DNA from: UBA1723 sp045642085
GTDB lineage: Bacteria > Bacteroidota > Bacteroidia > Bacteroidales > Paludibacteraceae
Assembly (NCBI GenBank): GCA_045642085.1
Contig: JAZUIF010000079.1
Span: forward strand, 40,287 to 104,286
DNA: 64,000 nt
Direction of reading: 5' to 3'
Shown here: positions 17,470 to 25,427 of the stretch, piece after piece
Layout: each line of letters begins with the position of its first letter
Numbering within the stretch: the stretch's first letter is position 1
Translations under genes and position numbers: made by a program
The notes under the pieces: generated by a model
The model's database searches: none
The model's input: the letters and a program-made list of their open reading frames with translations, nothing else
Told to the model about the DNA's origin: nothing

Positions 17470-20064
17470 ATGAAAAAAATTATATCTGTCGTATCGACAA
17501 TATTAGTGGCGGCATCGTCATCATTTGCCCAAATGTCGTCTACACTATATTTTATGGAACAAAATCCATTGATCCATAATTTTAACCCATCATTCCAGCC
17601 AAATGATAAGATGGTAATTGGAATGCCTGCATTGTCTCTAGTCTCAGTTAATGCTGGTAATAGCAAACTTTCATTTCAGGATATCTATGTCCCTCGTACT
17701 ATAGATGGTAAGAATACAACAGTGTTGTTCCTACATCCAGAGGCAAAAGATGAAGTCCTAAATGTAATTAATAAGATGAGTCCTCGCGACAGAATCTTTG
17801 CTGATTATAACCTTCAACTATTGAATTTCGGAATGAGAATTAAAGATAAGTCATACGTGACATTCTCATTGTCGAATAGAATGGAGATGAACACAATCAT
17901 ACCGAAGGAGATGCTTAAGGCAGCATTGATGACTGAGGGAAATGGTCCTGAGTCGTCTTATTCTTTCGGATTGAACAAGTTCTCTTCTTCTGTAAATGTA
18001 TATTCAGAGTTGGCACTTGGATATAGCTATGCATTTGCTGATAATTTCCAGGTAGGTGCTAAGATCAAATATTTGATGCCTCATGCAGGTTTCCGTACTG
18101 ATTTCAAGGACGTAGATTTGTATATCTCTAAAGATGAGTGGAGATTTGCAGGCGAAGGTGAAGTAGACGCTTCTGTTCCAGGTATTGAAATCTATAAGGA
18201 TGAAGAGGGAAAGATCGATTCTATTGATTTCAACGACAATTTTGAGGCTTCTGATATTATTAAGTCTAAAGGTGCTGGTGTAGCTCTAGACTTTGGTGTT
18301 ACTTACAACCCAATTCAGTGCATTAAGTTGACAGGAAGTGTCCTTGACCTAGGATTTATCCACTATGGTAAGGAAATTCATAAGGCTAAGAAAGTTAATG
18401 ATTTTGTATTCAACGGTTTGGAATACACAATGGATGACATTCACAAGCGTGATTCAGCTGATTTGTTTGAGCCTTACAAGGAGATGCTTGACGACATGTA
18501 CGTTGTTGATGATAATGAGGGATTCAACTCAATGCTTACAGCTAAGGCTTTGTTTGGTGTTGAATACTCATTTATGCAGAATAAGATGTCGGTTGGATTC
18601 TTGTCTAAGACATATTTCTTGCATAATTGTGCTTCTGAGGAGGTTATGCTAGCATACAACTACCGACCTAACAGAATCGTATCGGCTTCAGCTTCTTACA
18701 CTGTTACAAACGGTATGTATAGCAACATCGGTTTGGGTGTAAACTTGAACATGGGACCAGTTAATTTGTTCTTGGCAGCAGATCAGATTCCTTTACGTTA
18801 TGCTAAAGGTGATGGAATCATGATCCCAACACGTACACGTGCAGCTAACTTCTCTATGGGTCTTAACTTCGCAATCCGTGATAAGGAGAGAGAAGAGAGA
18901 AACAGATTGGCTTGGACAGATTCTGATAACGATGGTGTTTCTGATTTGCATGATAAGTGTAATGATACACCAGAAGGAATTGAGGTAGACAAGACAGGAT
19001 GTCCTAAGGATTCAGATGGTGATGGTGTTCCTGATTACTTGGATCAGTGCAACGACTCATTGACTGGTAATAAGGTAGACGCAAATGGTTGTCCACTTGA
19101 TACTGATGGCGACGGTGTTCCTGATTACAAGGATCAGTGTAATAATCCTAACACAGGCGGATTGGTAGACGAATTCGGATGCCCTTCAGATACTGATGGT
19201 GATGGTGTTCCTGATTATCTTGATAAGTGTGAGTCGACTCCAATCGGTGTTCCAGTTGACGCAAACGGTTGTCCTAAGGATTCTGATAACGATGGTGTAG
19301 CTGATTACCTTGATAAGTGTCCTGACACTCCTCTTGATACTAAGGTGGATGAGAATGGTTGTCCAATAGACACAGCTCCAGCAGTTGCTGCTCCAGTAGA
19401 GTCTAATGAGGGTAATGTAAATGAGGCTTCTAATTCAGATGTTAAGACAGATGCATCTAAGAACGCTAAGAGCAATGTTAAGACTTCTGCTAAGACAGAT
19501 AAGAATAACTCAGCTACAACAAGTGCTGCTTCATCATCTAAGACAAATACTAACCGTGCAGCTTCGACTAAGACTAATAATGCATTCGATCCTAGCATGA
19601 TTGCTGATAGAGTTAACGATTTGACTCCTGATGAGTATGAAGCTAACCGTCCAAAGGCTAAACACTATACTGTAACAGAGAATGGTGTTGAGTACGAGGT
19701 ATTCGAGGCTCCAACTATGAATGTCTTGTTCGATTCAAGTATGGCTGTCGTAAGAAATCGTATGTTGCCAGGCATCAACAAGATTGTTAGTACATTGAAG
19801 AGCAATCCAAACACTTCAGTTATTATCTGGGGTCATACAGATTCAGATTGTACAAACGAGAAGAACTTGGCATTGTCAGTTAAACGTTCTCAGGCTGTTA
19901 AGAGAGTGTTTATCGCTAAGGGTATCGATGAAAGCAGAGTTGTGGCTAGAGGATTTGGTGAGACTAAGCCAATTATCTCTAATAGAACACCACTAGGACG
20001 TTCTCAGAACCGTAGAGCTGAGATCATAGTAGTGACTAAAAAGCCATTGACTAGTAAAAAGTAA
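17470..20064 (+). CDS. DUF5723-like barrel with thrombospondin type-3 repeats and OmpA domain
   Basis: An 864-residue outer-membrane protein. The signal peptide (about 1-20, ending SSSFAQ) leads into a barrel-like region (about 21-480) whose start, LYFMEQNPLIHNFNPSFQP, resembles DUF5723/PorP-type proteins. Five thrombospondin type-3 calcium-binding repeats follow (about 483-637; consensus DSDGDGVPDYLDQC, GCP). Next is a low-complexity Ala/Lys/Asn/Thr linker (about 640-700). The C-terminal OmpA domain (about 765-860) has VIIWGHTDSDC and RGFGETKPI, ending RRAEIIVV, which normally binds peptidoglycan. It probably anchors the outer membrane to the wall, bridged by the calcium repeats. It shares an operon with the lipoprotein before it. 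Confidence 0.85.
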   Translation: MKKIISVVSTILVAASSSFAQMSSTLYFMEQNPLIHNFNPSFQPNDKMVIGMPALSLVSVNAGNSKLSFQDIYVPRTIDGKNTTVLFLHPEAKDEVLNVINKMSPRDRIFADYNLQLLNFGMRIKDKSYVTFSLSNRMEMNTIIPKEMLKAALMTEGNGPESSYSFGLNKFSSSVNVYSELALGYSYAFADNFQVGAKIKYLMPHAGFRTDFKDVDLYISKDEWRFAGEGEVDASVPGIEIYKDEEGKIDSIDFNDNFEASDIIKSKGAGVALDFGVTYNPIQCIKLTGSVLDLGFIHYGKEIHKAKKVNDFVFNGLEYTMDDIHKRDSADLFEPYKEMLDDMYVVDDNEGFNSMLTAKALFGVEYSFMQNKMSVGFLSKTYFLHNCASEEVMLAYNYRPNRIVSASASYTVTNGMYSNIGLGVNLNMGPVNLFLAADQIPLRYAKGDGIMIPTRTRAANFSMGLNFAIRDKEREERNRLAWTDSDNDGVSDLHDKCNDTPEGIEVDKTGCPKDSDGDGVPDYLDQCNDSLTGNKVDANGCPLDTDGDGVPDYKDQCNNPNTGGLVDEFGCPSDTDGDGVPDYLDKCESTPIGVPVDANGCPKDSDNDGVADYLDKCPDTPLDTKVDENGCPIDTAPAVAAPVESNEGNVNEASNSDVKTDASKNAKSNVKTSAKTDKNNSATTSAASSSKTNTNRAASTKTNNAFDPSMIADRVNDLTPDEYEANRPKAKHYTVTENGVEYEVFEAPTMNVLFDSSMAVVRNRMLPGINKIVSTLKSNPNTSVIIWGHTDSDCTNEKNLALSVKRSQAVKRVFIAKGIDESRVVARGFGETKPIISNRTPLGRSQNRRAEIIVVTKKPLTSKK

Positions 20065-20080
20065 TTGATTTTATCTAAAA

Positions 20081-20120
20081 AAAGGAAGGGATGCTGAAAC
20101 CAGCATCCCTTCCTTTTTTA
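20081..20120 (+). terminator. Strong rho-independent terminator
   Basis: AAAGGAAGGGATGCTG pairs fully with CAGCATCCCTTCCTTT around an AAAC loop, then T run. The inner GGGATGCTG stem is the same as in the fba terminator at 9216. Confidence 0.93.
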
Positions 20121-20232
20121 TGTTGATATGTCAACAGATTATCTTGGTCGATCCCAGTTGACCTTTAAGTTAAGATTAGAATAGAATATGATTTGGAAAT
20201 CCTAGAATTTTAGATCAAATTCGCTTTAAAAT

Positions 20233-20295
20233 AAAAAAAGAAGGAAGCCTCTCGACTTCCAATCTTCCAACCTTAAATCTAATACCATGAAAAAC
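20233..20295 (-). ncRNA. Candidate small RNA, copy 2
   Basis: A short minus-strand unit of about 60 nt lies between a promoter (20302-20331) and a terminator made of GGAAGTC and GGCTTCC (20243-20260) with a GAGA tetraloop followed by TTCTTTTTTT. The body contains TTTTTCATGGTATTAG and TTTAAGGTTGG, closely similar to the unit at 11.4 kb. No coding frame fits. It is probably one of a family of paralogous Bacteroidetes small RNAs; targets unknown. The gap 20121-20642 otherwise holds only the promoter and leader of the next GH5 gene. Confidence 0.55.
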
Positions 20296-20301
20296 ACAAT
20301 G

Positions 20302-20331
20302 CAAAGGTAACACTATTTTTATATTCTGCAA
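20302..20331 (-). promoter_or_regulatory. Promoter of small RNA copy 2
   Basis: On the minus strand TTG, exactly 19 bases, then TACCTTTG. Confidence 0.65.
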
Positions 20332-20524
20332 CATAAAAAATAGATTTTTTTACGAAAAATATGTTTTTTAACACCCTTTGGGTTTTGCTAAAAATGTGAT
20401 ATTCTTTCTAAATGATTGTTTTTCAGTGTGATAATGCCAATTTTGCTACCTTTTTCGCATATGTTAAAATTTATGTTAAAGTATTAAAAAGTCAAAATTT
20501 GTTTTTTGTTCGAAAAATAAGATG

Positions 20525-20584
20525 CATATTTGCAGTCGGAAACAAAGATGAAAGAGTTCTTATGCTATTTACTAGTATATCTCA
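20525..20584 (+). promoter_or_regulatory. Promoter -7 box and conserved leader of GH5-CBM gene 1
   Basis: CATATTTG (20525-20532) is a one-mismatch TAnnTTTG. The leader block 20552-20584 (containing TTATGCTATTT and CTAGTATATCTCA) recurs almost unchanged at 25353-25384 before GH5-CBM gene 3. Confidence 0.5.
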
Positions 20585-20642
20585 CTTATTGAAAATTGTA
20601 TGTATAAACAACAAAAAAACAAATTTATCTAAATAAAAGAAG

Positions 20643-22811
20643 ATGAAAAAAATTTTATCACTTGCGGCAGTTGCATCTATGGCTGTAGCTGCTAACGCTG
20701 CTTCTTTCGATGACACAAACTACATCGAGCAGTGGGGCCAGTTGAAGTTGGTTGGTAATCAGCTTTCTGCTTCAAATGGTTCAGCTATCCAGTTGAAAGG
20801 ATGGTCTACATTCTCTCTTCACTTTGGTGATGTTCAGGGATGTCTAGGTTTGGATCAGTGGAAGTTGATGAAGCACTACGGTGCTAACATCGTTCGTTTG
20901 GCTATGTACATCGACGATAACAACGACGGTGGTTCATACAACTCAAGAAAGGACTTCTTTAAGGAGAAGGTTAAAGGTTACATCGATGACGCTTACAAGG
21001 CTGGTATGTACTGTATGGTAGACTGGCATACACTTGAGACAAACGGTAATCAGGGTAACCCATGGGATCAGAAGGATGCTTCAAAGGATTTCTTCTCAGA
21101 GATCTCATCTTACTGTAAGCAGAAGGGTTACAAGCACGTATTGTACGAGTTGTGTAATGAGCCTAAGTGTGATGGTTGGGCTACTATCAAGAAGTACGCT
21201 GAGTACGTTATTCCTTCAATTCTTGAAAACCAGCCAGATGCAATCATCGTAGTTGGTACTAACAACTGGTGTCAGGATATCCTTGAGCCAATTGCTAGCC
21301 CTCTATCTCAGTACAAGAGCAACGTAATGTATTCATTCCACTACTACTCTTGTTCTCACTTCTCATTGCTAGGTAACTTCCGTTCAGCACAGGGTTCTAT
21401 TCCAGTATTCGTATCAGAGTGGTCAGCTGTAAAGTTTGATGGTAATGGTCCATTCTGTAAGCAGAACGCTGATGACTTGATGGAGGCTTGTGGTACAAAC
21501 AATACTAAGCAGCTTGTCAGCTGGTGTATTTGGAACTGGGGTAAGAAGAATGAGGCTTCTTCATTCTTTACTGGTACATGTTCAGAGCAGAACTTGTCTC
21601 AGTACAAGGCTAGCGACAGCAGCATCTTGTTTGGTGATTACGTATCAGGTTTGATGTCTGGTGGTCTTAAGATCGAACCAAGACCAGTTCCAAAAGAAGG
21701 ACCTTTCACAACTCTAAATAAGATCCCTACATCTAAGACAGAGTTGTTCCACTGGGATGCATACAACTTCGGTGGTGAAGGTGTTGCTTACCACGATGGT
21801 AACGGTGGTGCTTGGAAGAAGAATGATGATGGCGACGTTCTTGATTACCAGGTAGGTAAGAACGAGGAGGTTGACGTATTCTCTTTGGCAGTAGATATGC
21901 AGTGGTTGGATAAGAAGTTCCCATATGCAACAGTTGAGAATGGTAAGGTTGTTAGCTTTGATGACGTTATCAAGACTGACTGGAAGGATGTGAACAACGA
22001 TGACAAACCAACTTACAGATCTTTGAACGGTGGTCGTATGTACTCAGGTACTGCAGGTTCAAGACGTCCAGATGAGGGTGTTGATATCTCAGGTGCAAGC
22101 TGTAAGGGTACATTCGCAGGTGCTGGTTACCAGAACCTAGGATGGGTTGAGGCTGACGAGTGGATCAACTTCACAGTAGATGTTGAGAAGCCAGGTTACT
22201 ACAAGATCTCAGGTATCATCGGTGCTGAGTATCTAGCTCCAGAGAAGCTTGGTGAGATCTCAATCACTTCAACTCACGGTAATCACCTTCGTTTGCCAAA
22301 GGATAAGAAGAACCCAGATCTAGTTAATACATTTGGTTTCCCTGCAACAACAACTTGTGCTGATCCTACAGTTTCTGCTTCTGCACCATGGGATTGTTGG
22401 GCTGTTAGCGAGGCAGTTAGTGGTAAGAACGAGGAAATTTGGGTAGCATTCCCAACTGCTGGTGAGAATGAAATCAAGTTCTCTTTCGTAGGTAACGCTG
22501 GTGGTGTTGGTCCACTTATCTTCGATTTCATGGGAGATCTTGATAAGGATGATCCTATCACTGCTGTTTCTGAGGCTGCTGCTGAGGATGTATTCTCTAT
22601 CTACCCTAACCCAACTTCAGGTGAGTTCACTGTAGCTCTTGCTGAGAACGTTGAGGCAACAGTAGAGGTTGTTAACATGGCTGGTCAGGTTGTAGCTTCT
22701 CAGGTTATCGAGGGTACAGCTACAATCAATAAGGCTTTGGCTGCTGGTGTTTACACTGTAGTAGTTAAGTCTAACGGTGCTGTTAGCACACAGAAGTTGG
22801 TTGTTAAGTAA
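20643..22811 (+). CDS. Secreted GH5 endoglucanase with CBM and T9SS sorting domain (1 of 3)
   Basis: A 722-residue T9SS cargo glucanase. A signal peptide (about 1-20) precedes the GH5 domain (about 28-345) with acid/base Glu173 in YELCNEPK and nucleophile Glu259 in FVSEWSAV. A second beta-rich region (about 360-640) includes GSRRPDEGVD and WINFTVDVEKPGYYKI, resembling CBM6/CBM35-type carbohydrate-binding modules. A type A T9SS domain ends the protein (about 655-722; YPNPTSGEF, MAGQVV, LVVK). It should be released or attached at the surface to act on beta-glucan or cellulose. Codon bias is as strong as in fba, implying very high expression. It is followed by its own terminator, so it is separate from gene 2. 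Confidence 0.92.
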   Translation: MKKILSLAAVASMAVAANAASFDDTNYIEQWGQLKLVGNQLSASNGSAIQLKGWSTFSLHFGDVQGCLGLDQWKLMKHYGANIVRLAMYIDDNNDGGSYNSRKDFFKEKVKGYIDDAYKAGMYCMVDWHTLETNGNQGNPWDQKDASKDFFSEISSYCKQKGYKHVLYELCNEPKCDGWATIKKYAEYVIPSILENQPDAIIVVGTNNWCQDILEPIASPLSQYKSNVMYSFHYYSCSHFSLLGNFRSAQGSIPVFVSEWSAVKFDGNGPFCKQNADDLMEACGTNNTKQLVSWCIWNWGKKNEASSFFTGTCSEQNLSQYKASDSSILFGDYVSGLMSGGLKIEPRPVPKEGPFTTLNKIPTSKTELFHWDAYNFGGEGVAYHDGNGGAWKKNDDGDVLDYQVGKNEEVDVFSLAVDMQWLDKKFPYATVENGKVVSFDDVIKTDWKDVNNDDKPTYRSLNGGRMYSGTAGSRRPDEGVDISGASCKGTFAGAGYQNLGWVEADEWINFTVDVEKPGYYKISGIIGAEYLAPEKLGEISITSTHGNHLRLPKDKKNPDLVNTFGFPATTTCADPTVSASAPWDCWAVSEAVSGKNEEIWVAFPTAGENEIKFSFVGNAGGVGPLIFDFMGDLDKDDPITAVSEAAAEDVFSIYPNPTSGEFTVALAENVEATVEVVNMAGQVVASQVIEGTATINKALAAGVYTVVVKSNGAVSTQKLVVK

Positions 22812-22843
22812 TCTGAATAATTAGATTTCTTATAAAATCCACG

Positions 22844-22875
22844 GAGGGGAAGCAATTTGCTTCCCCTCTTTTTTT
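22844..22875 (+). terminator. Strong terminator after GH5-CBM gene 1
   Basis: GAGGGGAAGC pairs with GCTTCCCCTC around a five-base loop (AATTT), then seven T. Confidence 0.93.
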
Positions 22876-22886
22876 GTGTTTAGGAG

Positions 22887-22960
22887 ATTATATAGCAGTT
22901 GTCCAAAATGAGAATTGTTAAGGGCGGAACGCCTACCTCTGTCTAGACAATGTTAAATAA
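22887..22960 (+). repeat. Degenerate copy A of a dispersed inverted-repeat element
   Basis: GATTATATAGCAGTTGTCC and the following AAGGGCGGAACGCC match the left half of the element at 59695-59815. The middle is missing and only a weak right end (TAGACAATGTT) is visible, so this looks like a deletion derivative. Confidence 0.6.
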
Positions 22961-23002
22961 TGTTAATACTTCTGAAATGGCATACTATATTCAAAAAAAA
23001 TG

Positions 23003-23010
23003 TATATTTG
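23003..23010 (+). promoter_or_regulatory. -7 promoter element for GH5-CBM gene 2
   Basis: TATATTTG matches TAnnTTTG, 79 bases before the ATG. Confidence 0.5.
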
Positions 23011-23088
23011 CATATGAAACATTAGTGAAATTAATATCCTTACTCTAGTTACATAATGAAAACTCAATAATGGAAAAAATAATTTAGT

Positions 23089-25290
23089 ATGAAGAACCTC
23101 TTATCACTATTAGCATTGTCTTTGGCTTGCATGACTGCAAATGCAGATTCTTTTGACAAAGAAACCCACATTCAGAAATGGGGTAAATTACAAATAGTCA
23201 AAAATCAACTTTCTGCTCAAAATGGAGATCCAATTCAGTTGAAAGGATGGTCTACTATTCAATTAGGACCAAAAGAGTCCAATAGTTGTGTTGGTGTCGA
23301 CCAGTTTAACCTAATGAAATATTATGGAGCAAATGTAGTAAGATTAGCGATGCCTATTGAGAATGGTTATCTTCAGTCTAAAGAGTCGTACACTCAAGTG
23401 ATCAAGGATTATATCGACGACGCATATGCTGCAGGTATATATGTTATTGTCGATTGGCATTCATTTGACGATAAAGGTGTAGGTGGTGATCCAAATGATT
23501 ACAAGGACGAATCTAAGGCTTTCTTTAGCACCATTTCTGAGTATTGTGCATCCAAAGAATACAATCATGTATTGTATGAAATCTGCAACGAACCTAAGTG
23601 TGATGGTTGGGAAACAATCAAGGAGTACGCTGAGCACGTAATCCCAGCAATCGTTGAGAACCAGCCAGACGCAATGATCGTAGTTGGTACTAACAACTGG
23701 TGTCAGGATATCCTTGAGCCAATTGCTAATCCAATCTCTAAGTACAAGAGCAACGTATTGTATTCATTCCACTACTACTCTTGTTCACACCTCTCATTGC
23801 TAGGTAACTTCCGTTCTGCTCAGGAGTCTATTCCAGTGTTTGTGTCTGAATGGTCTGCATTTAAATTTGCTGGTACTGGACCTTTCTGTAAAATGAATGC
23901 AGATGAGTTGATATACGCATGCGGTACAGATAACACCAAACAACTTGTTAGTTGGTGTGTTTGGAACTGGAGCAATGCAAAGGACGATCAAACGGCTTTT
24001 TTCAAAGGATCATGTGATAAGGATAATATATCCGAGGAAAAGGCCGGTGATAGTAATCTTTTGTACGGTCAATATGTGTCTCAATTAATTAAAGGCATGT
24101 GTTTAGGATGTGACGATCATAGGAGAGAGCCACAAACTGGTCCTTATTATGAACCCAATAGAATACCTACTAATAATAAAACTTGGTGGCGTTGGGATGC
24201 TTACGACTATGGTGGAGAAGGTGTGGCTTACCATGATGAAAACAGCTCTGCATGGCTAAAAGACACTACTGGTGCTGTGATTGGATATAGAAACGATGGC
24301 GAAGAGGTGGATGCGTTCTCTCTTGCTGTTGAGATGGAATGGACGAAAGAAAAATGTCCGTGGACTACAGTTGAGAACGGTAAGGTAGTTGATTTTGCTC
24401 CCGAAATCGCAACTGAGTGGGTAGATGTAAATTACTATGACAGACCAACATACAAGTCATTGAATGGAGGAAGATACTATTGGGGAACAGCAGGATCAAG
24501 ACGCCCAGATGAAGGTGTTGATTTGTATGGTGCATCATGCTATGGTACAGATGCCGAAAATCTTGCATATTCAAGTTTAGGTTTGGTAGAGGAAGGTGAG
24601 TGGATCAACTTTACAGTAGATGTTAGGAAGCCAGGTTACTACAAGATCAGAGGTATAATTAGTTCAGAGTATCTAGCTTCTAAGGTTGATGGTGAGATTG
24701 CAATTGTATGTGATAAGGGAAATATGCTTAGATCTTCTAGAGATCTTTCTGATAATACTCTTGTAAAGTCATTTGGATTCCACAAAACAACAGAATGTGC
24801 GGATGAGAGAGGAACGGTCACAGAACCATGGAATTGTTGGGCAGAAAGTGAGGCAATAAGTGGTAGTGAAAAAGAGGTGTTTATTGCTTTCCCTAAGTCT
24901 GGTATGAATTCTATACAAATTGAATTTGTAGGAGACGCGAGTGGAGTAGGCCCACTTATGTTTGACTTCTACCAGGAATTCCAAGATCCTATAACATGTT
25001 GCGGTGGCGGCGATGGTGATTTTGGAGGACAGGGAGATCAAGGATCTGTTGATGATGTGACAACTGCAAGTTTCTCAATTACTCCTAATCCAACATCAGG
25101 TGAGTTTACAATAACACTTGCTGAAAATGTGGAGGCGACAGTTGAGATCATCAATATGGCTGGCCAGACTGTAGCTTCTCAGGTTATCGAGGGCACAGCT
25201 ACAATCAAGAAGGCTTTGGCTGCTGGTGTTTACACTGTAGTTGTTAAGTCTAACGGTGCTGTTAGCACTCAGAAGTTGGTTGTTAAGTAA
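23089..25290 (+). CDS. Secreted GH5 endoglucanase with CBM and T9SS sorting domain (2 of 3)
   Basis: A 733-residue paralogue of gene 1 with the same layout: signal peptide (about 1-19), GH5 (Glu168 in YEICNEPK, Glu254 in FVSEWSAF), CBM-like module, a Gly/Asp-rich linker (about 638-655) and a type A T9SS domain (TPNPTSGEF, LVVK). Most of the gene uses ordinary codons (GAA, CAA, AAT). Blocks at about 23597-23835, 24597-24690 and 25160-25310 switch to the biased codons of gene 1 and match it closely. The 3' untranslated bases after the stop also match gene 1. This mosaic suggests gene conversion from gene 1. No terminator separates it from gene 3. Confidence 0.92.
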   Translation: MKNLLSLLALSLACMTANADSFDKETHIQKWGKLQIVKNQLSAQNGDPIQLKGWSTIQLGPKESNSCVGVDQFNLMKYYGANVVRLAMPIENGYLQSKESYTQVIKDYIDDAYAAGIYVIVDWHSFDDKGVGGDPNDYKDESKAFFSTISEYCASKEYNHVLYEICNEPKCDGWETIKEYAEHVIPAIVENQPDAMIVVGTNNWCQDILEPIANPISKYKSNVLYSFHYYSCSHLSLLGNFRSAQESIPVFVSEWSAFKFAGTGPFCKMNADELIYACGTDNTKQLVSWCVWNWSNAKDDQTAFFKGSCDKDNISEEKAGDSNLLYGQYVSQLIKGMCLGCDDHRREPQTGPYYEPNRIPTNNKTWWRWDAYDYGGEGVAYHDENSSAWLKDTTGAVIGYRNDGEEVDAFSLAVEMEWTKEKCPWTTVENGKVVDFAPEIATEWVDVNYYDRPTYKSLNGGRYYWGTAGSRRPDEGVDLYGASCYGTDAENLAYSSLGLVEEGEWINFTVDVRKPGYYKIRGIISSEYLASKVDGEIAIVCDKGNMLRSSRDLSDNTLVKSFGFHKTTECADERGTVTEPWNCWAESEAISGSEKEVFIAFPKSGMNSIQIEFVGDASGVGPLMFDFYQEFQDPITCCGGGDGDFGGQGDQGSVDDVTTASFSITPNPTSGEFTITLAENVEATVEIINMAGQTVASQVIEGTATIKKALAAGVYTVVVKSNGAVSTQKLVVK

Positions 25291-25326
25291 TCTGAAAAAT
25301 TAGATTTCTTATAAAATCCACGAGTG

Positions 25327-25384
25327 CATATTTGTAGAGTATAACAATATTGAAGAGTCCTTATGCTATTTCTAGTATATCTCA
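25327..25384 (+). promoter_or_regulatory. Promoter -7 box and conserved leader of GH5-CBM gene 3
   Basis: CATATTTG (25327-25334) plus the leader block 25353-25384, matching the one before gene 1 at 20552-20584. Confidence 0.5.
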
Positions 25385-25427
25385 TCTATGTATGATAACG
25401 GAAAAAAATAATTTATAAAGGTTGAAA

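Noticed and set aside
20412..20636. 74-codon plus-strand frame before GH5-CBM gene 1
   Set aside because: It spans the promoter and conserved leader of the GH5 gene and has no recognisable protein features.
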